From positions 6,879,613 to 6,943,612 of the forward strand of contig CM018603.1 of assembly GCA_009192285.1 (NCBI GenBank): DNA of 64,000 nucleotides. Reading direction: 5' to 3'. The notes below the pieces were generated by a model. The model ran no database searches. It was given only the letters and a program-made list of their open reading frames with translations, and was not told the DNA's origin. This DNA is from Morchella semilibera (lineage: Eukaryota > Ascomycota > Pezizomycetes > Pezizales > Morchellaceae). Positions 44,482 to 57,700 of this stretch are shown here, piece by piece (the stretch's first letter is position 1; the number at the start of each line of letters is the position of its first letter). A program made the translations under genes and the position numbers.

Positions 44482-47400
44482 TTCTTTGAGCAACTCCATT
44501 CGGCCTCGGGCTACCACGGCTATGGCAGGATCTCGGTGCGCTATTAACTAGCGGCGGGAGCTTGCTAATCACGGTTTAGTCGCCTTACATATCGGATATC
44601 GGAACGTGTTTAGTTGGTAAAGTAGAGGGAACAGGTAGAGTAGAGGAGGAAATTGTAAGCTTGTTGAGGGCCAGTCAGGGTTCATGGTATGTACTTTTAT
44701 TTGACTGTTTCCGGATGAGGTGCATAATGTCCGGTGCTATACAACATTGACAACGTCGCCGGCAATGACAGGCAGGTATCAAAGTGCTAGATTCGGTCCG
44801 ACCCTATCCAAAGAATACTAAGGGCGTAGAAACATATCGATTCATTCGTCGCTTGTATAGGCTACTATTTCTGGAGAGTGTGTAGGGCTAGTACGAATAA
44901 CAAGATCCAGGTATAGAACCCTCTATAATTGCGCAACTGGTTTTCTATTCCTCTTTTGCCCCCTTGGTGGGAGATCTCCCGTGCGACAAAGAATAGGCAG
45001 GACCTGTTTTGGCAGCATTGTGCAACAATGTGATACTTTGACAGCCTTTGACAGGTAACGCATGCATAGCACCAAACTACCGATATAGCCGAAACCTTGT
45101 GTAACATTGCAGATCTCAACTGGGAGAAACTGCCGTATGCAACGGTCCGGGCATAACTTGGAAGTGGGGTGGAGGCGGCGGATTGAGAATGACTGGGTGA
45201 TAGCTAAAAGTTGGTTTTGTGGGGATCCCCCCCCAAAAAATCGGTTTTGCTTCCTGGTCTACCACTATCCCCTTTCGGGGGTACATATTTGGATAATGTA
45301 TTTCCCGAGTTTAGTAGCCACGAGATGTACCCATGTTCCTGCACTCCCCCCCGGACAGCGGAGGAAGGGACGGTGCGCGCGGCAGTATTAGCACCGTATG
45401 TACCTACATTACATGTACCTCCCGACTCCTCCACCCCTGGGCCATGAAAATATTGGGGGCGGTCGTGATGGAAAACTTTTCAGCCCCCATGCCCTTGGGG
45501 TAGAAATTGATGTGGCCGTGGCCGTGGCAGTTACTTGCCATGTCTCAGTCTCAGTCGGATTCGCTGCTGATTGATTACTCCGTGAGAGGTCTAGTCGTAC
45601 ATAGTTACTATCCCTTGGATGAAATCCTCAAATTCGCGGCATGGGCCGTGCGTGTACTTACTAAGGTAACTGTTTTTGTTTTTACGAGTGGGAAATTAGC
45701 ATAAGGGCTAGGAATAGCTGAAAGAGGGACGTCGCGAATTTGAGGACTTCGATTCATCTGTCTATGAGATATGTCTGGATGATTCAAAGTGTCTCAGTGT
45801 AGGTTCTTTTGGGAGTGCTTGGATTCGATTGACAAGACATGAAGCAGAGAGTGTGGCGCATGGAAAGGTATATGTTGCAAGGGGAAACCTTAACCATGAC
45901 AGATCTGATGGGTGATCGACATAAAAAGGTCTAATATGGCGATTAAGCTACCGGGATTGTTGCTGAGTTGGGTCATGCACTGCAAGTGGGTCCATAACCA
46001 CCACAAACATCGGCACTGGCAGAAAACAGTAGCCCTACACAGTTCTACTGCCTAACTAAATTGCTAACTGAACGGTGAGAGTGGCTTGTCTACTGACCGG
46101 GGCACTGCGTATATCTTCCGTGCCGTTCGGCGTCTGCTCTTAATATACAGAACCCCCCAGAACCTAGTACGGACATATACAAGGTCTTTATCTCAGCACA
46201 CTCATATTCGCGCCCTTCGATCTGGCTTTGTGTAAGTTCCGATTGGAGGCAGGTCTGGGTTAGGGTCTGGGGTGGTTTGGGGGGGGGAGGTACTTGAAAT
46301 GTCACTCGGGAGAGAGGATAATGTTTCGACGGTACCATGGACCTCAATGACACAGCTGAACTGCTACTAAAGACAGATGATTACAGTGTTCGGGCAGGCA
46401 AGACAATGGGACTGGCCAGCTGCCACCTAAGGAGAAGGGGCCGGGGGGAAGGGGTCACAGGTTTTAATTTTTCTTTTCCCTACTCCATGTATGCTCTGCG
46501 TGTGAATTCTTTGCAGGGCCACACACTTTGAAAATACTTTATAGGAAATGATATATCGGGTTCGCGGCGAGGGACAAGGGGAATTCATCGGAGATCGGGG
46601 AGTATATTGGCGTATGATCATTGCTAAAGAAAGATATGACTAGTCTCGGGGAAGAGTTTTTAACAGGGGAGGGCCCTAGGCGATATGAAAATCGAAAAAT
46701 CTGGATCCTCTAATCGTCAGAACAATTGCTAAGCAGGAACTGTTGTTTAACACAATCCCTCGAGTCTCCTGATTGGTCCGGATCATGGAACAGAGTTCAT
46801 GCGTCCAATGAAAGTCCGGCCCCCGCGTTTGGGATGACAAGCAATATTACGGCGAAGAGAAAGAAAACACCAGCCCTCATGATCATTACCGTAGGAAGGA
46901 ACGCCACAAAAAAGAGGATCCAATGGCTTCCACATGTGTGCCTATCACAGGTTGCAACTGCACCTACCGCTGAGGCGATCATTTACTGTCCGGGCTGATA
47001 GTACATGCGTGTATTGTATTTTTTTTTTTTCAGGGCCCGCTCGCTGAGGGGGGGGGGGTACGGTGTGTATATCCATATTGCGCTCGAGGTGAGGGTGGGC
47101 TGGGCTGGTTTGTTTCTATTGAGGAGGCATTCTGCCAACCCCCTTTATTTTTTATTCTTGCGGCGTACTAGGCTATACCATAACCCTGAATATTCTTCTT
47201 CAGTGTGAAGGTTGTTTCCATAAAATGTATTTCAAAAATTTGGTCGGGGGTACAAGTAGGTACTCTAGCTCTGCGGCTATACTACTCTGTAGCTATTGAC
47301 ATTCTTTGGCTACTAGACTAGTCAACTGGTACCATGGTGCATATCATGTGGCCGGACATACTTGTACTTGGTCGACTGCTGATGTGTTTACCGTAGGTGT

Positions 47401-48631
47401 AAATTGTGCGCAGGGCCTACCAGCTTACATGATGTGCTGCTGAGAGGTTGTTTAGGTTAATGGAGTAGTACTATAGTGATTTTACCTTGGGTATATCTGC
47501 TCTATAGTAGCTATCTAGATCTAATATAGCTTGGCAATTAATTGGGCGTCTTAATATGTCTTACTATAATTATTATTAGCAGGCGATTGAATTAAGGCAA
47601 TGTAGCAGGGTTGAGGGCACCTGTAGGTAGCCGAATAATATCATGACATGGGCTGGGTTAATGCACTGCACTACGTATCTACCTTCCTGCCTGTTTCCCT
47701 TCCTGTCTTGTCTGATCATGATGTGGGGTTAATCACATTCATCTAATATAATACAGGCTCAGATCTTGGAAGCTTAATGTTTCGATTTATATGTGACGAA
47801 CACAGTAATAACAGGCATTCCCCAGTTAAGCAAGGTACTATTTGTTTTAGCGAAGAATTAAAGGGCTATATATATTGCCCCAGAACCTTGCTTATGCAGT
47901 ACCACCATGATCAGGGTTTCTTTCTATATCTTGTTTTTTTCCCCCCTCTCTTTCCTTCCGAAACAGGGGCATCTCATGCATGGTGCCTTAGACTATTAAA
48001 ATAATGATGTGTGGGCATCATGTAGCTGGCGCCGGCACGATGCTTAAAATTAAAGCAAGATTCTAGCAGCGAGTAAGGAATACCTATAGCTGCATTGACA
48101 TGACCCGACAGATCCTTGCGCCGCCGCCAATGGCTAGCTGACCTGGTTTTCTTTCCCGCATTATTGAGCTTGCTAGAGGATTTACGTATGGTTCCGAACA
48201 ATATCTGCAGCAGCTTTATGATTATTTTTTATTTATCTCTCCTCCCTTTGCCTCTTTTAGGATTATCACCAGCCATTATCATTAGTGTATGAGGGTGCGC
48301 TTATATTTAGAAAATCGACCATTATTAATGTATTTGAAGGAGATATTACTAGCGGTAGATAATTAGTAACAAATGGCTTGAAGTGTAAAACATAGCAGGT
48401 TCTCATTCTTACCAATCCGGAATCCTACGGCGGCAAGTTCCTTGGGGTTGGCCTCGACGGGGAGATGCATATATGGTACTATAATTATTGCTTTTTTATG
48501 TAATAGAAAAAGAAAAGTACTACATGTACATGTAGTTATTAGGCGTGAAAGGAGACATGGAACGAGGGGTCGTAAATAGACTAGGCAAAAAGATTTCGAT
48601 GCCTTGGCTTATTACTTCGGCTACCCACCTC

Positions 48632-48776
48632 TATCCCATAAACCGCCGAGACAATGCTGACACCCCTTCTCAAAATTCCAACGATCGAGTGGCTAGTGCT
48701 AATAAATTCTATGGTACTTGTTGGTGGAGCTTTCGGTCTCACATAAGGGGTGTCAGCAACGACGGTTTATGGGATA
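48632..48776. mobile_element. MITE-like element E, copy 2 (about 145 bp)
   Basis: Second copy of the family at 27125-27254. It starts TATCCCATAAACCGCCGAG and ends CGACGGTTTATGGGATA, with the same interior words (AGACAATGCTGACACCCCTT, GGGGTGTCAGCAACGACGG). It carries an extra ~15 bp in the middle. The ends are symmetrical including outer TA, consistent with a TA target duplication. Confidence 0.85.
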
Positions 48777-49461
48777 AATCTACTTAGCTATGTACCTGAC
48801 AGAACAATTAGCTCTATTAGAACTGAATCTATTGGCTCGCGATCGGGTGCTTGTTTCCAACAGTTACATCAAAGAAGTCGGGGCCAGGTTAGTTACACGT
48901 ACCGGTAAAATTGGCATTGATTAACTGCAAGTTGTTACAGCTGGGGCCCATACATGCCATCGTGGAAATCTGCAGAGGGACTGCAAATCGAGACAATACA
49001 TGCTGTCTTTCACCCACAGAGAAGTGCCGATAATGAGCATTGGGATGGATTACATCAGAGCTGAGGGGCAATGTGGTAAATGAGAAATTGAGCGCTCCCC
49101 ACCGCCATCTAGCCTAATATCATTTGGTACATGGAACCCATCTTGTCGGCAGCTAGTTATCGGTGCTAGCTCATTTCAGCTCATGAGTTCGCCGAGCTAG
49201 ATCCCGCATAAGCCCTGTGCGGATATCTTAAGACATCAAGTATCACCCATATACTATTTCAACAGATCACCGGGAAGAGCCGGCGCTTGAACCAGGGAAC
49301 TTTGATATAGCCAACAAAAATCTCGTAGCAGTATTAATGGAGTTAAAAATGCAGTTAGAGCTAAGTTGAAGTTAATCTCTCCATCAATGAGTTGTGGGGC
49401 GCGCCGCTTGTGATTTATCCGCCGCGATTGTTAGCCACCGCTAACTACATATAGTCAACTT

Positions 49462-49580
49462 TGGGGCAACGGCGAACCTGAGACAACAGATTTCAGTCAA
49501 CCAAGTGGTTGCATATCAGCCTAAGCACCACTGTCTCGGCTGACAAACACCCCTGTTCGTCGTTCAACCAGTTTCGTCGT
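49462..49580. repeat. imperfect inverted repeat (possible MITE relic)
   Basis: TGGGGCAACGGCGAAC on the left pairs imperfectly with GTTTCGTCGTTGTCCCC on the right, about 120 bp in total. No target duplication is seen, and the relation to other families is unclear. Confidence 0.35.
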
Positions 49581-51570
49581 TGTCCCCGGTGCGACTGTAG
49601 TAAGTATTAGTAGGGCAACACCCACATCCGATCGCATCCCATTGGACCGGATGGTTGAAAGGAGGGGCGTGACTTATATTACATAAGGGGTCGCATAGTA
49701 GGGTTACTACTCTACTCGCTTGGTGGCCATGGTTACGTCGCTGAAGATTTATTTCTTTGAGCTAGAGTCTTTTTTTTCCGTGGGTACAAGGACGGCATTC
49801 CGGTATTACTTAAGGACCAAATGCTAAATTTACAGCCATAATATATGTGCTTTTAGTTGAGCGGCCGGCTTGGATATCAGAAATGCTCGATGAGGCTTCT
49901 TATCATGCATGCCTTATCGGGTTTTGTGATGGGATATGTGCCACCTAGTACCTTTTCCATTCTGTGGATAGCACGAGGAAGTTTGAATACTAATTATCCA
50001 AGCTTAACGACCCTCCACGGCCCAGTAGCGTCTCAAACAACAGAAAATTGAACCAACGCACGGTTCGCTAAGGGGGTGTTTGGATCAGTGAATTAGAGCA
50101 TCGCCACCCCAGAATCCACTCACTTTGACTCTTGGAGGGAACCGAAGGGGGCCGGGGGGTATACTTGTTCTTAGAAGTATATTTCGCAGCTCTAATTCTA
50201 ATATCCTGTTCGCATTAGTTTTGATATTACCCTATCATTATCGATATATCAGGAAGAAACCGCATACCGGGCCCCTCTTGAGAAACATACCCACCATGGC
50301 ATCGTCTAGGTGGCCTAGAATTCTATGTCATGTATGGCACCCACTTGTTAGCTCTAAAGCAAAAAGATGGATACGAGCACACCTTGAATACACAGTTCAG
50401 GATTATTGGTTATGATCATGAGAGCTAGAGCACCCCGACAACTAAGTAGACACTAATTTAAATATTGTGTGGCGTAAATTTTCTTCCCCATCGTCCTCAG
50501 CGCTGTTCTTTTACATCATTTGATATGATGTAGAGCGGTAAGTTCCGAAGTTGGCCTTCCAACTCCCACTTTGAGACGGAGGCAAACAAATGGTTCATGA
50601 GTTCGGTTAACCGCATATACTAAATCAGGTATCTGTCTTTTCTGGCTAGATAGAAAAACGATGGCTATATGGATATGTGCCGGCCATGAGTAGTCAAGGC
50701 ACGCAGGCAGCAAGTATAGTAGTAGGATAGGCAAGGTCGACGCACCCACAGAAGGTTGACCTGATCGACCCCATAGTATACATCATAAATGCTTCTCCAA
50801 AGGGGCCTGAGAGCGTATAGTGAGGGTCTAGAATGGGTACTGGATGGTGATCCATCACCAACGTGACAAATGGTGAGAGGGTATATACATGTATATTGTC
50901 GGGTGACACATCGCTTACTCATAGGATATCACTCGAAAAACTGATCCGTGTAATATGAGGGCAGGTGCATGGATGGCAAAAGTCTTGGCAACCACGGGCC
51001 AAACCAACAAGCAGTCCTTAGAGAACTACATTGCATGTATCTCTACTATGATACCTGTCAAGCACGCGCCATAGTGGTAGTAGGTACTAGGGCTCCCCGA
51101 ACTCCCGAACTATGGCCCCGTGGATTATACAAGGGTAAGATACTGGCCATGGGAGACGTAAGAAACGCGGTTATAAACCGGCTATAAACTCGGGCCCAAT
51201 ATTTGAGAGGGAGCAAGATACTGTGGCAGGATTAGGGTTTTTCAAGAAAAAGCATAGAGGAAGAGGCTGGCACATTTGCAGTCAAGAAAGATTGGCGCCC
51301 CAAAGGCATATACAAATTTCTTATGGACTATTGGAAAGACGCCCGCATTGTTTGGCTTATGTCACCCGGAGTATCATGCAGTTAGAAACACCAGTTTCCA
51401 ACAGCTCGAGTATTTTTCCCTGTTTTAAACACGGTCTCGAGTAGGTATCTCACGGGACCCTGCCCCGAACGCGACTCTACATGATGTGCTAGTACATACA
51501 TGTATATCTGACTAAATGTACATCTTGCATACGTATACCAGCCGTATACGGAGACCCGTTTTGTTACAGC

Positions 51571-51715
51571 TACCGCATTAACTGGAATAGAAGGCCCGTC
51601 ACACAAGACGTCGAAATTTCCTTTTCAAGCCAGAGTGAGGTGAGATTAGGGGACATATTCGATGGGAATTTCAACCTCCCGTGTAACCGGCCTTAAGCTT
51701 TCCAGTTAATGCGGT
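51571..51715. mobile_element. MITE-like element F (about 145 bp)
   Basis: TACCGCATTAACTGGAA (51571-51587) and its near-perfect complement TTCCAGTTAATGCGGTA (51699-51715) form terminal inverted repeats. The interior is non-coding. The left side also shows TA followed by CAGC just outside (51565-51570), so the true left end may be at 51567. Confidence 0.65.
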
Positions 51716-52727
51716 ATTAAGGCTATTACTAAGCAGGTCAAAAGTTTAATTAAACAACCGAGCCACCGCAGCATACTGCAGCTACTGAGTGGTTAAAGAA
51801 TTTTCCTTATAATATTAGAAAATGCCTTGATAACTACATGTAGGTATCTTAAAATAGACCTTAAGTCTGTTAGTATAGACATGTCACCGGGGCCATAGGA
51901 ACCGGATTACTTGAATCGAGATATCGGATTTGTGGTATTTAATTACAGGTAGTTCTGTCAGCAAGGATAACCGCTAAGAAAGATAAAGAATGCTTAAATG
52001 ACGTTTATTCTTTCCTCATGAAATGTATGTGATATTAGTCAATGTGTGATAAAGATAGCAGGTCCCTCCCTCATAGCACATGAATTTATCTTTTCTGCAC
52101 ATTACCATACGAAGCACCGGGACATTCCGCTGTAAGTTTGATAGATCACCGCAAGCGAAATTGTGGTTAAATCTATCGCCGCGGAGGTCGAGTCGAAAGC
52201 TCCACATCTAATAACTACATGTACATCTCTATTGCTCGTCATGTCGGCCGTAGCCACTCTGAGCGCACTACTACTTCCCAAATATAACATGTATATAGGT
52301 TTAGAGTAGAAATCTGAGTGTTATGTCCTGGCGCAACAGGCTATCATGGGTGTTCGAAAGTGAAATCTCTCTCATGCATAAACCTGCGAACTTTATGGCA
52401 CATTAGGAACTGCAGCTGCTTACCCGGACGTGTTTACACCAACTTTCAGGCGCTAATGCATGAACACCCAAGACATAACGGCCTGTTTGAGAATTCTTGT
52501 GGAAGAAGCTTGAATTCACGGATTCTTCCGGGCTTACAATTGTGAAAACCTCATCTTGAACCGTTTCAGGCGCCACTAGTGATAATAACACAGCTCTAAC
52601 CCCGACGTCACCCCCAAAAGGGGATAAGGATTTAAACAGAATGATTAATACATGTCAGCTATGATAGTCTCGCAAGGCCAGCTACTAAGTATGTGCTATA
52701 ATAACTGATTACATGTACTTGCGGTGA

Positions 52728-52790
52728 AATTAAGTATTGTCTCTCATGATAGCATGGTTGCCAGCGCAATTAGGACAATACTTAACTTTA
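52728..52790. repeat. short palindrome
   Basis: TTAAGTATTGTC and GACAATACTTAA form a perfect 12-bp stem, extended by GGTGAAA/TTTACCC on the outside, around a loop of about 35 bp. It may be a small inverted-repeat element. Confidence 0.45.
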
Positions 52791-53207
52791 CCCCAAGTAG
52801 ATATAGCCCCTTTTATCGACATGTTCGATCCCGGCGCAGATATTTTCGGGCCGGGGTCTAATATGCCGTTTTAGAATTCTGGTTCCACACGGGGCCAGAG
52901 TAACACCGGTAGTTGGATTAGATACCGGGTTCACGGAATAAGCCACAGAAAGATGGTGTGGCTTACGCTGCGAGCCTGCAAAAAGAGACTGGTCTTATCC
53001 AATGGACTTTTGAGGTAGTTGAAAGAACACTCATTCAATTCAATTCTATCAATGGTGGCATTCTTGTGGGCTATATGTAATCTGACATGGCATGTTAAGT
53101 GTGTGTCACGTGATTCGAGAACAATGGAGTGTTGCTAGCGAACGGCCCGTTGGACCGGGGAAATGGAAGTTTAAGGTCTATATAAACTCTGATTACCGAA
53201 TATTCCC

Positions 53208-53345
53208 GACGGCTTCCCTAGCCACTCGAACACCTCCCTCACTCGGGCATTTAACCCAAAAAAGACGTTTATGTAACCGGCTTCTTTACCGCTAACTCAT
53301 CGATTGTTCGAGTGAGGGGGTGTCCGGGTGGCTAGGGAAGCCGTC
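53208..53345. mobile_element. MITE-like element G (138 bp)
   Basis: Terminal inverted repeats of about 37 bp with a few mismatches: GACGGCTTCCCTAGCCACTC... on the left, ...GTGGCTAGGGAAGCCGTC on the right. The interior is non-coding. Element H begins only 23 bp after it. Confidence 0.75.
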
Positions 53346-53368
53346 TATTGTTTATATTGCGGACTGTA

Positions 53369-53491
53369 CTCGTAATTTCATAGCGTTTTTAAACACAACT
53401 AGGTGTGCATTCCCGCCAAATCCTGCATGAGGCTCCAAATCTTGGTGGTATGCAGACCCAGCTGTGTTTAAAAACGCTATGAAATTACGAG
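53369..53491. mobile_element. TA-flanked MITE-like element H (123 bp)
   Basis: Perfect inverted repeats of about 30 bp: CTCGTAATTTCATAGCG continuing TTTTTAAACACA on the left, complement on the right, each preceded or followed by TA within GTAC. The TIR identity argues for a recent insertion. No coding capacity. Confidence 0.85.
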
Positions 53492-54650
53492 TACATACCT
53501 AAATTACATACATGTACTTATGTGTGAGTTTGTGAATTTCGACTACACTTAAATGTGTAATGGGAACCTGCATTTTTGACATGTAAGTAGCTGCAATACG
53601 CGTGAAAACTCCTCAATTCATGTGCCACTAGGCAGTACACAGACAGACCGACACAGATATCACTGTTGCTTTTACCAGCTCATGTGCAGCGATGTACATG
53701 TGGGTACTTAACCTAGTACTTTTGCCTTACAAGATTTGCCTTAAAAAGATTGTAATCATTGCTGTTTTAAAAGCCTAGCGGTATTTTCTGAGCTGCAGAT
53801 TTCCTGGAAGGTTGGTTAGTATCCGTGTACTGCGGCTTTTCTGATAGAAAACAATTTGCCTTGTATCGGTGGGACGTGACTTGGGAAACTCCTTATGATA
53901 AACAAATGATTTGTTTTGGGGGGTTGCAGGCTAATCTTGTGTGAGACGAGAAGATTTCAATTGGATCTACTGTAATTTATTCTGTGTAATTTCCCTTTCT
54001 CCAACAGGAGATGTGGTTCCTAAAAGAAGTGTATAAAGATACTTGCTGAAAGAAATATGAGAGTAGATCTTAGATCTCATATCTGCCTTGATTCTTACGT
54101 CTCAGATCGATTCTCATTGTTTCAAGGGTCCTAGTTTTCCTCCTATTGGCTAGTCCATGGCCGTATGAAATGTCTCAAATATATATATGTTTGTAAGCCA
54201 TAACTCATATGGCATCGTATAAGTCTAGCCTTCGGTAGTTACCACGGGATCTTTCCGGATAAGCTTCTAGTCGGTCTGGAAGGGCTGCTATTCGGGAAGT
54301 ACTTAGCTCTACCTACCACCAATCACTCTGTTTTATATTCAATTCGGTAATCAACTGCGAGAAGCCGCTTAAACTAGAACTTGAAAATAACTGCCCTCCA
54401 ATAAGCCAATAAGCCAACCTAGTCGTTGTACTATGCTTTCTTGTAATGGATCTCACCTCTAGTTTCCATTCCTGTTCATAGTCAAGAATTTAAGTTCCTT
54501 TGGGCCCCCGCTGCACGCGTTGTACTCGGTCATCGAGTATGAAGGCTTAATATAACATGACCGCTCATTTTCCATGAGACGAACGGAAGTGGACGGCCGT
54601 TAACTCTATTGGAATCAATCAGGATATGTATGCTATTCAATCGACATGTG

Positions 54651-54749
54651 CAGCGGTGGGTAAAAAGTCATCAGACGGAACGCCAACAAAATACATGATT
54701 GGGGGCAAAATTGTGGCTAGGCCTTCCGATGACCTATTACCCACTGTTG
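54651..54749. mobile_element. MITE-like element I (about 99 bp)
   Basis: CAGCGGTGGGTAAAAAGTCATC on the left pairs with the right arm, which reads CAACAGTGGGTAATAGGTC plus ATCGGA on the other strand. TA follows on the right (54750-54751), but the left flank is TG, so the left duplication has been lost or the boundary is off by a few bases. Confidence 0.55.
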
Positions 54750-57700
54750 TACATATTACTATAATCTCGATGTATCGCCCAATCTGCGTAGTAGGGTGCT
54801 CATGCACTCACAGTGGTTCCTTGTCAGTGGGCCTGTTGTCGACGTTTCGGTTGATGGGCTCGTCCTTTTCGTAATTTCAAGACATCGTCTCTAGATTTAT
54901 AAGTGTTGCCAGTTATGGTATGAGTATTATTATCAACAAACTCAAGTCTTTGACCATCCTCCGCGTGCATCCACCGTAAGATAATGTAACATAGCCTGTT
55001 TAGATTGTGCCTCTTAACAAGAACTTATGGGGCCACAATCGGTCTGGTAGATTTGTTAGAGAATTGATGAAGTTTCTGGATCCCAAAACACCCTCTGTAG
55101 CACTGGTTTCTGTCGGTCCTTGTTCCAAAAGACACTGGCTTTATGTGTGGTTTGCACGGGTGGCCATATTACTTTGATAAGCGGAGCCTCTAGTCAGCGA
55201 TTTCCAAGATACACGCATTAATCATAGTACTAAATGCTGGAATACTGGACCTTTGGGAGATTTTTGAACGGCCTGAATGTAAGTTGGCTTCGACCGGTAC
55301 TTCTAACTATTAGCAAGGCATATTCTCTAGTTGTCTTGGGGAAACGGACCGATTTGCGAGCCGGTTACACCCCGCTACGCCCCGGGTAACACCCCAGCTT
55401 ACATACATGTACTATGTACTTGTATTGTAGACTTTGCATAAAGACACATACCAATTATATATGATCTCGTGGTAAGATCGATCGTTTGTTTATAATCCCA
55501 AACTTTAAAGGAGATATTTGAGGAAGAATAAATAGTTTTCAATCTTTAGTTTAATAGCAGAATATTCTCTATTATATATTTAGATTTCAAAAGACATATA
55601 TAAGAAGAGATAGGAGAAAGATCGGGCGGTATGTTAGTATAATTACCGCCTCCAATGTAGTAACGAAAATAGCAGAAAGCTAAATTATAAGTAGAGGTTG
55701 AGAAGAACAGGAACCAACAGGTACATATGTATGTGGGAGGTAAATTAAAGGGACAAATTAAAAGGCCGTGAAACTAGAGAGAGGGGAGAGGGCGAACATC
55801 GATAGCGGTGTCAGGATCGTTTGGAGTACAAGAGCGAAGCTGGGAAGGGTTAAGCCTCTCATGATCTATGTTTCACTGCATGTACTTAAGGGAATCAACA
55901 AGTGATTTACATCACACTTGGCCGAGTGATATCCTATGATTTTAGAAACATTCTTATATCACATGTGCCTTGCAAACCCACCGAGACCTAGAGATTACAT
56001 GTATACATGTATTCATTATAGGAAGCGCTAGCCAATGTACTACAGCTCGAGACGGCGCATAAAGATGCTTTCAGCGCGCGGGACGGCGAAAAACGGGGTG
56101 GAATCACTACGGAATTTACATGTAGTGACGAATACCGACTTAATTAAACCGGCATTGGGGGAAGGGTACTGCACTAATACTATATTCTTACCGCGTTGCT
56201 AGGGTATTGATGGGAATACCGTATACGCGTAATGATCCCACCCTTTTTGGTACTATATACATGTATATTATGAACCTATAGAACCTAAGTACATGTAAGT
56301 AAGAGTACATAGTGTATGGTAACGTTCTCCTAGGATCAGTCTAGCCAAATTTATAGGCCTACATGTACATAAGCGGAGTCTACCTAACTCGCCAGCTTCG
56401 ATTCGCTAAGAACTTACATCTGACTATGGGAATCAAGAGACTTCGACTGTTTAGTTCGGTCCTATTTGAAGGAAGAACAGTCCAGAATTAAACTCCATTA
56501 GGCCAAAGCCCTATTAGCATAGTGTTAGCAAGAAGGTCTCCAATTGGAGCGGAGTCATAGTTGGCAAATTAGGATGGTTTTGGTAAATTTTTAGTGAGGA
56601 TGAGAGTTACAAACGAAGAAACAAGTCTGACCCATGGCTACCTTTACAGAGTCCTTTTATGGTATCAGTGTTGCTTTGGTAAGGTGGGTGCTAGACTGGC
56701 ACACCTTTTAGATAACATAATTTTGGCTGTATGACGGTACAAGTATTTGGGTAATAAACATCGGCTTATATTTAGTGGTTCCTAAACGAGCCCTTAGCCA
56801 AATACCTTAGTTCATTGTCAAACCTATAGTGGCAAGGACGCGGGCTTGGCTTGGGGGAATTATTGTTTTAAGCTAGCATGTCAATACAATACATGCATCA
56901 GGCCCTAACCCCGCTCGCAATCGAGTTGCGTTCTGTAAGGCCTGGAGCTAGGAGCTGCTTATCTTTTTTTGATATTTTGTCTGGTTGAAAAGTTATAAGG
57001 GATGGCATTTGCCTATTTTTGTATGTGGAGAGCGCTGGTGAAGTGGATAGTACATATAGTATTATACACATTTATACCCAGAATTGCGGCAAGATGTGAT
57101 TTCCAGCTGGATTGCCATGCTCTAATTGGCTCAAGGGCATTCGGAGCAGCCAAGATTGTTCCAGCCGAAATACCTTTAAGACGCGCCGCACCATATACCA
57201 TTCTAGGTTTCTAGCCGTCCTCGAGAGAAAACCTGGTTAAGCTTAAGTTCGAGAGCTTTGAGTTGAAGATAAGCCCATGCATATCCGTAGGGCATCTCAC
57301 CTTAGTTGCATAAAATAGATTTCTTTACTAACAATCTATTAGCAGGACTACCCACGGTATAGGTATGGTATGCTAATTGTATAAAGGTTGATCCTATCAT
57401 GGCGATAATCGCAGGAGCTTGATCCAAAATCTCAGAGCTTGGTGGATCTAGGTGTATAACCCAGACTATCACCACACTGCCCTCGTGGAGTCTTAGCTCT
57501 TGAAGAATATTGGTTGGTGTATGGCCGGGGAAGCGTGGGTGTTAAACGTGGCGACTATTTTTGAGGCAAGGTTGATACTTGCGTCGGATTTTGGTAAATT
57601 ATCCCAATCAAGGGCCGGAAGTTTTGATAGCCGCAGAGATCAATCAGTTCTCTTACGCACTAATCTATATACCTTTGGCCCTCTTCTTATTGATGGCAAT

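Noticed and set aside
45624-45747. Inverted repeat TCCTCAAATTCGCG / CGCGAATTTGAGGA as another MITE
   Set aside because: Only ~15 bp of pairing, no TA flank and no further terminal similarity; left as possible chance or a relic.
49857-50415. Short plus-strand frames in the 42-58 kb desert as possible genes or transposase relics
   Set aside because: No recognisable reverse transcriptase, integrase or transposase motifs (no DDE or YXDD blocks) and no plausible intron structure.
52318-52482. Inverted words GTTATGTC...GGGTGTTC / GAACACCC...GACATAAC
   Set aside because: The arms are interrupted by ~18 bp on one side only and have no target duplication; too weak to call as an element.
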